Source of the DNA: Pseudomonas shahriarae
GTDB lineage: Bacteria > Pseudomonadota > Gammaproteobacteria > Pseudomonadales > Pseudomonadaceae
Assembly: GCF_014268455.2 (NCBI RefSeq)
Contig: NZ_CP077085.1
Span: 5,931,001-5,995,000, forward strand
Length of the DNA: 64,000 nucleotides
Direction: 5' to 3'
Shown here: positions 44,985 to 52,935 of the stretch, piece by piece
Position numbering within the stretch: the stretch's first letter is position 1
Layout of the letters: every line of letters begins with the position of its first letter
The notes under the pieces: generated by a model
What the model saw: only the letters and a program-made list of their open reading frames with translations
Databases searched by the model: none
Told to the model about the DNA's origin: nothing
Position numbers and translations under genes: made by a program

Positions 44985-45620
44985 ATGACCGAACCTGCGC
45001 CGCTTTCCCGTCCGCAACTTCGACGCATGTTGCGCAATGCCCGCCGCGCCCTGACGCCGGGCGAGCAGCGCCAGGCAGCTCTTGGCCTGTATCGGCAACT
45101 GGCACAGCACCCGCTGTTTCGCCGGGCCAAACATATTGCTTTATACCTACCAACGGATGGCGAAATCGATCCGCGCTTGCTGCTGCGCGCTGCCCAGCGC
45201 CGGGGCAAGGCCACCTACCTGCCGGTGCTCAGCGCCTGGCCACGGACCAAGATGGTGTTCCAACGGGTACGTCCCCGGGAAAAACTTGCGCCCAATCGCT
45301 TCGGCATTCTTGAGCCACAGGTCAATATCGGGCGCCAGCGCAAGGTCTGGGCACTGGACCTGGTGCTGCTGCCATTGGTGGGTTTCGATGATGCGGGCGG
45401 GCGGCTGGGCATGGGCGGCGGCTTTTACGATCGCAGCCTGGCGTACCTGGCGCGCCGCTCGTCGTGGCGCAAGCCGACGCTGCTGGGCCTGGCCCATGAA
45501 TGTCAGAAAGTCGAACGACTGGCACAGGCCAGCTGGGACGTGCCGTTGAATGGCACCGTTACCGATAAGAAGTGGTATATCGCAGAGGGGACGCCGCTGG
45601 AATCAACGGCGCCGAAATAG
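44985..45620 (+). CDS. 5-formyltetrahydrofolate cyclo-ligase
   Basis: A 211-residue enzyme with the family motifs LRRMLRNARRAL, LYLPTDGEIDPRLLLRAAQR and the ATP/folate loop GGRLGMGGGFYDRSL. It converts 5-formyl-THF to 5,10-methenyl-THF with ATP. It is the ygfA/fau equivalent linked to 6S RNA in most gamma-proteobacteria. ATG at 44985 (MTEPAPLSRPQL) is chosen because the region upstream is the 6S terminator. Confidence 0.95.
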   Translation: MTEPAPLSRPQLRRMLRNARRALTPGEQRQAALGLYRQLAQHPLFRRAKHIALYLPTDGEIDPRLLLRAAQRRGKATYLPVLSAWPRTKMVFQRVRPREKLAPNRFGILEPQVNIGRQRKVWALDLVLLPLVGFDDAGGRLGMGGGFYDRSLAYLARRSSWRKPTLLGLAHECQKVERLAQASWDVPLNGTVTDKKWYIAEGTPLESTAPK

Positions 45621-45622
45621 CA

Positions 45623-45772
45623 TCAACGCTTGAAGGTTTGTGGCTGCTGCTGTGCAAATTCAACCGGGGCTTCGGTCTTGTTCGACCACAGGCTTTGCGC
45701 ATACCCGGTGGTCACGACGCCCAGACCGAACAAAATAACCAAAATCCATAGTAAATCCGGTTTGCGTTTCAT
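45623..45772 (-). CDS. 49-residue single-span membrane protein, function unknown
   Basis: Translating the minus strand from ATG at 45772 gives MKRKPDLLWILVILFGLGVV, a positively charged start and one membrane helix, then a polar, Gln-rich tail ending QQQPQTFKR. GGGGGG lies about 6 bp before ATG. The coding potential, ribosome site and helix make it a real small gene convergent on the cyclo-ligase gene, with only 2 bp between them. No family name is recognised; topology would place the tail in the periplasm. Confidence 0.78.
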   Translation of the reverse strand: MKRKPDLLWILVILFGLGVVTTGYAQSLWSNKTEAPVEFAQQQPQTFKR

Positions 45773-45967
45773 CGATTGCCCCCCTTCAGGCCTATCACAC
45801 ACGATGACAGCAACGTTCCAAAGTAGTCCGTTCCAGCTGCGTCAAGCTTAAAATCCCGGCATTCTGCGGTAACGTGAACCAACACGCAAACCTTGACGTC
45901 AACCGACCGTCGGTTTGTCATGAAATTGACAGACAACCTGCCCAATTCCCTGCAAAGGAGCAAAACC

Positions 45968-46417
45968 ATGGCCTATTGGCTGATGAAGTCCGAGCCCGAT
46001 GAGCTGTCCATCAAGGGCCTGGAGAAACTCGGCGAGGCGCGCTGGGATGGCGTGCGCAATTACCAGGCACGCAACTTCCTGCGGGCCATGGCCGTGGGTG
46101 ACGCGTTCTTCTTTTACCACTCCAGTTGCCCCGAACCGGGGATTGCCGGTGTAGGGAAAATCATTGAGGCGGCTTATCCGGACCCGACAGCGCTGGAAGC
46201 TGACAGCCATTACTTCGATGCCAAGGCCACCCCGGAAAAAAATCCATGGAGCGCCATTACAGTGGCGCATGTCGAGACCTTCCCCAACGTTCTCGGGCTG
46301 GGCTACCTCAAGCAACAGACGGCCCTGGCCGAACTGCCGCTGGTGCAAAAAGGCAGTCGTTTGTCGGTGATGCCGGTGACGGCCCAGCAATGGGCGGCGG
46401 TAATGGCCTTGCGTTAA
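45968..46417 (+). CDS. EVE domain-containing protein
   Basis: A 149-residue EVE (PUA-like) protein (MAYWLMKSEPDELSIKGLEK, RWDGVRNYQARNFLRAMAVG, then DAFFFYHSSCPEPGIAGVGK). EVE domains bind modified bases in DNA or RNA, and relatives include human THYN1. The start follows AAAGGAG by about 7 bp, much better than an in-frame ATG 25 codons upstream. It stands alone here, with no restriction or modification gene beside it. Confidence 0.93.
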   Translation: MAYWLMKSEPDELSIKGLEKLGEARWDGVRNYQARNFLRAMAVGDAFFFYHSSCPEPGIAGVGKIIEAAYPDPTALEADSHYFDAKATPEKNPWSAITVAHVETFPNVLGLGYLKQQTALAELPLVQKGSRLSVMPVTAQQWAAVMALR

Positions 46418-46503
46418 CGCCTAACGGTATTCATTTGACCGGTATCAACGGCTATCGGTTACGATCCCGGCAAACTAGGACGCTAACACCGCAGGATGCA
46501 CCC

Positions 46504-47469
46504 ATGTCGACGTCACATCGCAGTTCGCACTTCTTTGCCTTTCTCCTGATTCTATTGCTGGTGGCCGCCGGTGGCTTCGGCTACTGGAAGTCCACCCTGG
46601 ACCGCCTGCCGGAAGGTTTGAACATGGGCAATGGCCGGCTGGAATCCACCGAAGTGCAGATCGCCACCAAGATCCCCGGCCGCCTGGCTGAAGTGCGGGT
46701 CGATGAAGGCGACAAAGTGCTCAAGGGCCAACTGCTGGCGCGTATCGACACCCGCACCCTCGAAGCCCAGCGTTCCCAGGCCGAGGCCGAAGTGCTGCGC
46801 GCCAAGGAGAACTTCGCCGCCGCCGAAGCCAACGTGCAATTGCGCCAGAGCGAAAACCTGCTGGCCAGCCAGGAACTCAAGCGCACCCAGGAGCTGTACC
46901 GCCGCGGCTTCGCCAGCGCACAGCTGATCGACCAGCAACAGGCACGGCAGAACACCGGCAATGCGGCGGTGACGGCAGCCCAGGCCCAGGTCAATGCGGT
47001 CAAGGCCGCCATCGGTGCGGCCCAGGCCCAGGTGGCACAACTGACCAGCGAGATCGAAGACAGCAGCCTGCGCGCGCCCATCGACGGCATCATCCAGTTG
47101 CGCCTGGCCGAACCTGGCGAAGTGCTCGGTGCCGGCGGGCGCGTGTTGCTGCTGATAGATCCGAATGACCAGTACATGAACCTCTACCTGCCCGCCTCCG
47201 TCACCGGTCGCCTGACCGTGGGCAGTGAAGCGCGGATCGTGCTCGATGCCCTGCCGGATCAACCCCTGCCGGCGAAAATCAGCTTTGTCGCCGCCAAGTC
47301 GCAGTTCACCCCCAAAGAAGTGGAAACCCGCGACGAGCGCCAGAAACTGGTGTTCCGCGTCAAACTGCGCCTGACTCAACCGAGCGCCGTGCCCCAGGCC
47401 AAGCCCGGCATGCCCGGCGCCGGCTATGTGCGCACCGCCGACCTGGACTGGCCGGCCAACCTGCAATGA
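46504..47469 (+). CDS. HlyD-family periplasmic adaptor subunit (YbhG-like)
   Basis: A 321-residue membrane-fusion protein: one N-terminal membrane anchor (FFAFLLILLLVAAGGFGYW), lipoyl half-motifs (ATKIPGRLAEVRVDEGDKVL, then DSSLRAPIDGIIQLRLAEPG) and a central coiled-coil hairpin. It should link the ABC-2 exporter encoded next to the outer membrane. Its stop overlaps the ABC gene ATG by 4 bp. Order and lengths match PA5232-PA5230 by recall. Confidence 0.93.
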   Translation: MSTSHRSSHFFAFLLILLLVAAGGFGYWKSTLDRLPEGLNMGNGRLESTEVQIATKIPGRLAEVRVDEGDKVLKGQLLARIDTRTLEAQRSQAEAEVLRAKENFAAAEANVQLRQSENLLASQELKRTQELYRRGFASAQLIDQQQARQNTGNAAVTAAQAQVNAVKAAIGAAQAQVAQLTSEIEDSSLRAPIDGIIQLRLAEPGEVLGAGGRVLLLIDPNDQYMNLYLPASVTGRLTVGSEARIVLDALPDQPLPAKISFVAAKSQFTPKEVETRDERQKLVFRVKLRLTQPSAVPQAKPGMPGAGYVRTADLDWPANLQ

Positions 47470-50183
47470 CCGGGCTGGCGCTGCACGCCACGGGCATCAA
47501 CCACCGCTACGGCAAGCAACAGGCGCTGATCGACATCGCCTTCAGCCTGCCGGCCGGTACCCGCTGCGGGTTGATCGGCCCGGATGGCGCGGGCAAGTCG
47601 AGCCTGTTGGGCTTGATCGCCGGGGTGAAAAAACTGCAGGACGGTGACTTGCAGGTGCTGGGCGGCTCCATCGAAGACCGCCGCCACCGCAACAGCCTGT
47701 ACCCGCTGATCGCGTTTATGCCCCAGGGCCTGGGCGGCAACCTGTACCCCGAGCTGTCCATCAGCGAGAACATCCGTTTTTTCGCCACCCTGTTTGGCCT
47801 GTCCAAAGCCGATTGCGAGCAGCGCATGCACAACCTGCTGCTGGCCACCGACCTGGCACGCTTCGCCGACCGGCCGGCGGGCAAACTGTCGGGCGGGATG
47901 AAGCAAAAACTGGGGCTGTGCTGCGCGCTGATCCACGACCCGGACTTGCTGATCCTCGATGAACCCACCACCGGCGTCGACCCTTTGTCACGCCGGCGCT
48001 TCTGGGAACTGGTAGAAACCGTACGCAGCGAACGCCCGCAACTGACGCTGCTGGTGGCCACGGCCTACATGGAAGAAGCCGAGCAGTTCGAGCACTGCCT
48101 GATGCTCGACCGCGGCAAGCTGATCGCCGATGGCCTGAGCCGCGAACTGGCGGCGGTCACGCCCAGCGGCAAGCTGGATGAGGCCTTCACCCATTTCCAG
48201 GGCGACAGCGCGCACAACAACCAGCCGCTGGTGATCCCTCCTCGGGCAAACGACAACACCGACATCGCCATCGAAGCCCACGACCTGACCCTGCGCTTTG
48301 GCGACTTTACGGCAGTCAACAAGGTCAGCTTCGCCATTGGCCGTGGCGAGATCTTCGGCTTTCTCGGCTCCAACGGCTGCGGCAAGACCACCACCATGAA
48401 AGTCCTCACCGGGCTGATGCCGGCCAGTGAAGGCAGCGCCACACTGCTGGGCAACCCGGTAAATGCCAAGGACCTGGCAACCCGCAAGCGCGTGGGCTTT
48501 ATGTCCCAGAGCTTCTCGCTGTACGGCGAGCTCAGCGTGCGCCAGAACCTGGTGCTGCACGCACAGTTGTTCGACCTGCCCAAGGCCGACAGCGGCCCGC
48601 GCATCGAAGAATTGATCCAGCGTTTTGACCTGGGCAGTGTCGCCGAACAACCCTCCGGCGAGCTGCCCCTGGGTTTGCGCCAGCGCCTGTCCCTGGCCGT
48701 GGCGGTGTTGCATCGCCCGGAAGTGCTGATCCTCGACGAACCCACGTCCGGTGTGGACCCCGCCGCGCGCGACGATTTCTGGCGTTTGCTGGTGGAGTTG
48801 TCCCGCGAGCAAGGGGTGACGATTTTTCTCTCCACCCACTTTATGAACGAAGCCCAGCGCTGCGACCGCATCTCGTTGATGCACGCCGGCAAGGTGCTGG
48901 CCTGCGACACCCCGGACGCCCTGCAGCAACACTTCCACGGCGAGACCCTGGAAGCCGCATTTGTCACCTGTCTGGAACAAGCCCAGGAAGCCCCAGAAGC
49001 CGCCGCGCCCAGCGCAACCGTCAGCACTCCGACCACGCCGCCAGTCAGCAAGCGCGGCTTCAGCCTGGCCCGCCTGCTGGCAGTGGCCAGTCGCGAAGGC
49101 AAGGAGTTGTTGCGCGACAAAGTGCGCATGGCCTTTGCCCTGCTCGGGGCGATTTTCATGATGGTGATCTTCGGCTACGGCATTTCCCTTGACGTGGAGA
49201 AGCTCGCCTTCGCCGTGTATGACCAGGACCAGACGCCACAAAGCCGCGCCTATCTGGAGGCCTTTCGCAGTTCGCGCTACTTCGCCGAACAACCGTCGAT
49301 CAGCGATTCGGCCGAGCTGCACCGGCGCCTGCAACGCTCGGAAATCAAACTCGCCTTGGAGATTCCTCCCGGATTTGGCCGCGACCTGTACGCCGGGCGC
49401 CAACCGGCAGTGGCCGCCTGGCTGGATGGCGGCATGCCGTTTCGCGCCGAGACCAGCCGCAACTATGTCGAAGCGGTACACCAGGCCAATCTGCAGCAGT
49501 TGGCGGAACTCAACAGCTCCCCGCGAGCCCAGCCCGCCGCCGCCAGACTGGAGACGCGCTTTCGCTATAACCAGGACGTGGTCAGCGTAAATGCCATCGG
49601 CCCCGGCGTGATGGCACTGATCCTGGCGTTTATCCCGGCCATGCTCACCGCCCTGGGCATCGTGCGCGAGAAGGAGCTGGGGTCGATCACTAACTTCTAC
49701 GCCACACCGCTGACCCGCCTGGAGTTTCTCCTCGGCAAGCAGGCGCCGTATCTGGTTATCAGCCTGATCAACCTGGCGCTGCTGGTGGCGATGAACCGCT
49801 GGCTGTTCGGCGTGCCGTTCAAGGGCAGTGGCGTGACCCTGGCGTTTGGCGGCCTGCTGTATGTGCTGGCCACCACCAGCATGGGCCTGCTGATTTCTGC
49901 GTTCACCCGCACCCAGATCGCAGCGATTCTCGGCACCATGATCATCACCAGCCTACCGACCATCCAGTTCTCCGGGCTGATCGTGCCGCGCTCGTCCCTG
50001 GAAGGGGCGGCCGCGCTGATGGGCATGCTGTTTCCCGCCGGCTACTTCCTGGATGTCGCCGTCGGCACCTTTACCAAAGCCCTGGACCTGCGCCAGCTGT
50101 GGCCACAGTGCCTGGCGCTGTTCGGGTTTTTCCTGGGGTTCACCGGGCTGAGCCTGGTGATGCTCAAGAAGCAGGAGGCCTGA
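47466..50183 (+). CDS. ABC-2 exporter: two ATPase domains fused to a permease domain
   Basis: A 905-residue fusion. NBD1 (about 1-240) has GPDGAGKSSLLGL, LSGGMKQKLGLCC and LLILDEPTTGVD. NBD2 (about 275-490) has GSNGCGKTTTMKV and VLILDEPTSGVDP, but a divergent signature, ELPLGLRQRLSLA. An ABC-2 permease with about six helices fills 540-905. E. coli keeps the parts as YbhF and YbhS. It exports an unknown compound, possibly a drug or lipid, with the adaptor upstream and the permease downstream. Confidence 0.94.
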   Translation: MTGLALHATGINHRYGKQQALIDIAFSLPAGTRCGLIGPDGAGKSSLLGLIAGVKKLQDGDLQVLGGSIEDRRHRNSLYPLIAFMPQGLGGNLYPELSISENIRFFATLFGLSKADCEQRMHNLLLATDLARFADRPAGKLSGGMKQKLGLCCALIHDPDLLILDEPTTGVDPLSRRRFWELVETVRSERPQLTLLVATAYMEEAEQFEHCLMLDRGKLIADGLSRELAAVTPSGKLDEAFTHFQGDSAHNNQPLVIPPRANDNTDIAIEAHDLTLRFGDFTAVNKVSFAIGRGEIFGFLGSNGCGKTTTMKVLTGLMPASEGSATLLGNPVNAKDLATRKRVGFMSQSFSLYGELSVRQNLVLHAQLFDLPKADSGPRIEELIQRFDLGSVAEQPSGELPLGLRQRLSLAVAVLHRPEVLILDEPTSGVDPAARDDFWRLLVELSREQGVTIFLSTHFMNEAQRCDRISLMHAGKVLACDTPDALQQHFHGETLEAAFVTCLEQAQEAPEAAAPSATVSTPTTPPVSKRGFSLARLLAVASREGKELLRDKVRMAFALLGAIFMMVIFGYGISLDVEKLAFAVYDQDQTPQSRAYLEAFRSSRYFAEQPSISDSAELHRRLQRSEIKLALEIPPGFGRDLYAGRQPAVAAWLDGGMPFRAETSRNYVEAVHQANLQQLAELNSSPRAQPAAARLETRFRYNQDVVSVNAIGPGVMALILAFIPAMLTALGIVREKELGSITNFYATPLTRLEFLLGKQAPYLVISLINLALLVAMNRWLFGVPFKGSGVTLAFGGLLYVLATTSMGLLISAFTRTQIAAILGTMIITSLPTIQFSGLIVPRSSLEGAAALMGMLFPAGYFLDVAVGTFTKALDLRQLWPQCLALFGFFLGFTGLSLVMLKKQEA

Positions 50184-51301
50184 TGCATAAGTTCGCCCAT
50201 ATCCTGCGCCTGGGAATCAAAGAGCTCACCAGCTTGCGCCACGACAGCGTGTTGCTGCTGTTTCTGTTCTACGCCTTCACCGTCGCCATTTATATGCCAG
50301 CGGCCGGTTCAGTGATTGGCGTGCATAACGCCAGCGTGGCCTTTGTCGATGAAGACCATGGCCAATTGTCACGCCAACTGGCCGAAGCCCTGCAACCACC
50401 AGAATTCCAGCCCGCCGTGCCACTGGCCTACGACCAGTTGGATAAGGTCATGGACAGCGGCCAGTACACTTTCGTGATCAACGTGCCGGCCAATTTCCAG
50501 GCCGACCTCCTGGCCGGCCGCCAGCCGAGCGTTCAGGTCAATGTGGATGCCACGGCGATGAGCCAGGCCTTTATGGGCGCGGGCTATATCGGGCGGATCT
50601 TCCAGCGTGAATTGCTGACCTACAGCGGCCAGGCGGACACCAGCCAGCGCGCACCGGCGACCCTCACCACCCGGGCATTGTTCAACACCAACCTGGAAGG
50701 CGGCTGGTTCCTGGCGGTGATCCAGATCGTCAACAACATCACCATCCTCGCCATCGTCCTGACCGGCACCGCGCTACTGCGCGAACGCGAACATGGCACC
50801 CTCGACCATTTGCTGGTGCTGCCGCTGACCGCCCTGGAAATCATGCTGGCAAAAATCTGGAGCAACATGCTGGTGGTGGTGCTGTGTACCTGGCTGTCAC
50901 TGGAAGTGGTGGTCAAGGGCATGCTCGGCGTGCCGCTGGCCGGCTCATTGAGTCTGTTCCTGCTGGTAACCGCGCTGTATCTGTTTGCCAGCACTGCCCT
51001 GGGCATCTTCCTCGCTACCCTCGCCCGCTCGACGCCGCAGTTTGGCTTGCTGGCGATCCCGGTGATTATTCCGATGCTGCTGTTGTCAGGCGGCAGTACG
51101 CCGCTGGACAGCATGCCCGAATGGTTGCAATGGGTGATGCAGGGCTCGCCATCCACACATTTTGTGAGTTTGAGTGCGGCGATTCTGTTTCGCGATGCGG
51201 GGGTGAGCGTGGTGTGGCCGGATTTGCTAGCGCTGGCGGGGATTGGCTTGTTGTTTTTTGCGGTGGCGTTGGCGCGGTTCAGGAAGAGTCTGGCCTCTTA
51301 A
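50183..51301 (+). CDS. ABC-2 transporter permease (YbhR-like)
   Basis: A 372-residue permease: one N-terminal helix, a large periplasmic domain (about 45-180) and five C-terminal helices (NITILAIVLTGTALLREREH onward, then LLLSGGSTPLDSMPEWLQWV). It pairs with the permease domain of the fusion upstream. The ATG shares one base with the preceding stop (TGATG), so the three genes form one coupled operon. It ends where the AT-rich insertion begins. Confidence 0.93.
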   Translation: MHKFAHILRLGIKELTSLRHDSVLLLFLFYAFTVAIYMPAAGSVIGVHNASVAFVDEDHGQLSRQLAEALQPPEFQPAVPLAYDQLDKVMDSGQYTFVINVPANFQADLLAGRQPSVQVNVDATAMSQAFMGAGYIGRIFQRELLTYSGQADTSQRAPATLTTRALFNTNLEGGWFLAVIQIVNNITILAIVLTGTALLREREHGTLDHLLVLPLTALEIMLAKIWSNMLVVVLCTWLSLEVVVKGMLGVPLAGSLSLFLLVTALYLFASTALGIFLATLARSTPQFGLLAIPVIIPMLLLSGGSTPLDSMPEWLQWVMQGSPSTHFVSLSAAILFRDAGVSVVWPDLLALAGIGLLFFAVALARFRKSLAS

Positions 51302-51349
51302 ACTTTCACTTATAAAAATCACTGAGCTTATTAAAAAACAAAATGAAAA

Positions 51350-51367
51350 ACTGTCAATTCTGACAGT
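51350..51367. promoter_or_regulatory. inverted repeat upstream of unknown gene
   Basis: ACTGTCA-ATTC-TGACAGT, a perfect 7-bp inverted repeat in an AT-rich leader, 80 bp before the unknown gene at 51447. It could be an operator or a small hairpin. No T-tract follows it. Confidence 0.5.
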
Positions 51368-51446
51368 AGCCGGCGTTTATCTCTCGTTATTAACTATAAC
51401 AATCGACCGCAAATTCATTGCATCGAGACTCTCGGGAGAGCAAAAA

Positions 51447-51887
51447 ATGAGCGACATATCAGACTCGGACAAGAAGGGCTCCAGCGACGAAGCCCCCTCA
51501 GAAACAATAGAGATTAAGGTCGACCGAAATAACCCAACCAGCGTAACAACAGTGAGAGGGGAATATTCATTACATGGATACAAAGGAGCCATCGAGGTTG
51601 AAGCCACTTGGAGTAATGGCATTTACATCATACATGCGCTCCGCTATATGTTTGAGCGAGGTGCGGTGACGGGAAAAAACCCGCGTTTCGAGATTCACTC
51701 TGTTACCTTCGGCGGCCCGATACTAGCAGTCCACCCTCCACAAGATGGCCAATGGCGCGTTTGGGGGTCGTCAACAAAATACACAACATCTAACACAGTA
51801 GACACATTCGAGTTCTACTTTGTCTTCGACGCGCCCCCCGACGGGGTATGGCGAACGGATAGAAAAAGAGTGAAAATCTATATATAA
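51447..51887 (+). CDS. unknown beta-rich protein, paralogue A
   Basis: A 146-residue protein with a charged, Ser/Asp/Glu-rich start (SDISDSDKKGSSDEAPSE) and then alternating hydrophobic strands. No family recognised. Its second half, GKNPRFEIHSVTFGGPILAV to QWRVWGSS to TFEFYFVFDAP, closely parallels the fragment at 51932. GAGAGC precedes ATG by about 7 bp. Base composition is AT-richer than the flanking core genes and there is no signal peptide, suggesting a recently acquired cytoplasmic protein. Confidence 0.75.
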   Translation: MSDISDSDKKGSSDEAPSETIEIKVDRNNPTSVTTVRGEYSLHGYKGAIEVEATWSNGIYIIHALRYMFERGAVTGKNPRFEIHSVTFGGPILAVHPPQDGQWRVWGSSTKYTTSNTVDTFEFYFVFDAPPDGVWRTDRKRVKIYI

Positions 51888-51897
51888 GCCCTATTAT

Positions 51898-51922
51898 AAC
51901 CAGCAACTTAGTTGCTGGTTTT
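51898..51922 (+). terminator. hairpin after paralogue A
   Basis: AACCAGCAA-CTTAG-TTGCTGGTT, a 9-bp stem followed by TTTT-like bases, 10 bp after the stop. It is a plausible weak terminator. Confidence 0.6.
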
Positions 51923-51931
51923 CCAAACTCA

Positions 51932-52192
51932 TTGAACTCCCGCCCATCCGGACTTGTCTCCACGATCCAGTATAAATTTAGTGGACTCAACCAAAGCAGA
52001 AATCCGATATTTGAAGTTATATGCCCCAGTGGGGTGGTACTGGCAAGAGTACCTATAAAGGGCGGTAATTGGCACAGCTGGATATCCTCCGAGGATACCC
52101 ATATTTCAAAAGGAACAACTTATCGTTTTACTTTTATATTCGATAATCCTGGATCAGGCGGAGGCCCCACAATTTCCGTCTCCAAAGCATAA
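51932..52192 (+). pseudogene. 5'-truncated paralogue B of the unknown protein
   Basis: An 86-residue frame opens with TTG and no ribosome site. Its residues QYKFSGLNQSRNPIFEV, then NWHSWISS and YRFTFIFDNP, align with the C-terminal half of paralogue A (RYMFERGAVTGKNPRFEI, QWRVWGSS, FEFYFVFDAP). It lacks A's first ~65 residues. The frame stays open 69 bp further upstream across the hairpin without a standard start. A decayed tandem copy is the simplest reading; a short expressed protein is possible. Confidence 0.65.
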
Positions 52193-52378
52193 CGTTTGCG
52201 ATAGAAAAACCTCCACAATAGAAACCAACCGACCCTCTGAATCTTTATCATCATCGTGCAGAGGCGTTACCCCTCCTGAGGTTGGCGCCAAAGTTCGGGT
52301 TGCTGACGGTGACGGTCTGGTGAGCGTCGATAGCTTCAAGGCCCCATCGCCAACAAGCCGACGCCCACAGGATGGGCG
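52193..52378. other. non-coding remnant at right edge of the insertion
   Basis: No intact gene. The minus strand holds a short open stretch reading WGLEAIDAHQTVTVSNPNFG before it stops, which looks protein-like but I cannot assign it. It probably is leftover coding DNA from the same acquisition. Confidence 0.4.
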
Positions 52379-52786
52379 TTACTGGATAATCAGATTGTTA
52401 AACAACAAATCCTCAACCACCGGCTTGCCCGTCTCGTCATTCATCACTTGTTGCGTCTGCTTCAACGCTTCCTGACGCAACTTTTCCTTACCCTCGACAC
52501 TGCCCATGCTCTCGACAGTCTGCTGGGTAAACAACGCCACCAGCTGGTTGCGGATCAACGGCTCATTGGCCTTGATCGCCGCCGCCGCTTCGGGGCCGGT
52601 CACACGCAGGGCCACATCCGCTTTGTACACCCGCAGTTTCGGACCGCCATCCAGGGCGTAGTTGCCCACAAAAGGCGGCGTCAGGCTGTAGTAGCTGACC
52701 TTCGGCGCTTCGCCTTCCTTGGCTTCTTCGGCATGGGCTGCCATCGGCAACATCAGGGCCAGCATCAACAGGATCCACGCTTTCAC
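52379..52786 (-). CDS. FliL-like (flagellar basal body-associated) protein
   Basis: A 135-residue exported protein: signal peptide (ILLMLALMLPMAAHAEE), then VSYYSLTPPFVGNYALDGGP and a FliL-type domain ending VEDLLFNNLIIQ. It lacks the N-terminal anchor of true FliL and is far from flagellar genes. Pseudomonads carry this second, FliL-related gene between the ABC exporter and the quinone reductase gene; its role is unknown. Confidence 0.87.
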   Translation of the reverse strand: MKAWILLMLALMLPMAAHAEEAKEGEAPKVSYYSLTPPFVGNYALDGGPKLRVYKADVALRVTGPEAAAAIKANEPLIRNQLVALFTQQTVESMGSVEGKEKLRQEALKQTQQVMNDETGKPVVEDLLFNNLIIQ

Positions 52787-52935
52787 AGTTCATTCCTCAC
52801 ATTCGGTTGCCAGTAGCATAACGCTAGCAAGGCAGAGCACAAGCTTATGGCGACTTATCAGGCCGGGGCATGCTCGTTGACCCGTGACCTTACCCACCTA
52901 CACTTATCGGCCAATACGCCAAAAGGAATAGTCCG

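Noticed and set aside
47988..49481. A 497-codon minus-strand frame inside the ABC-2 fusion gene.
   Set aside because: It is antisense to both ATPase domains with motifs visible on the other strand only.
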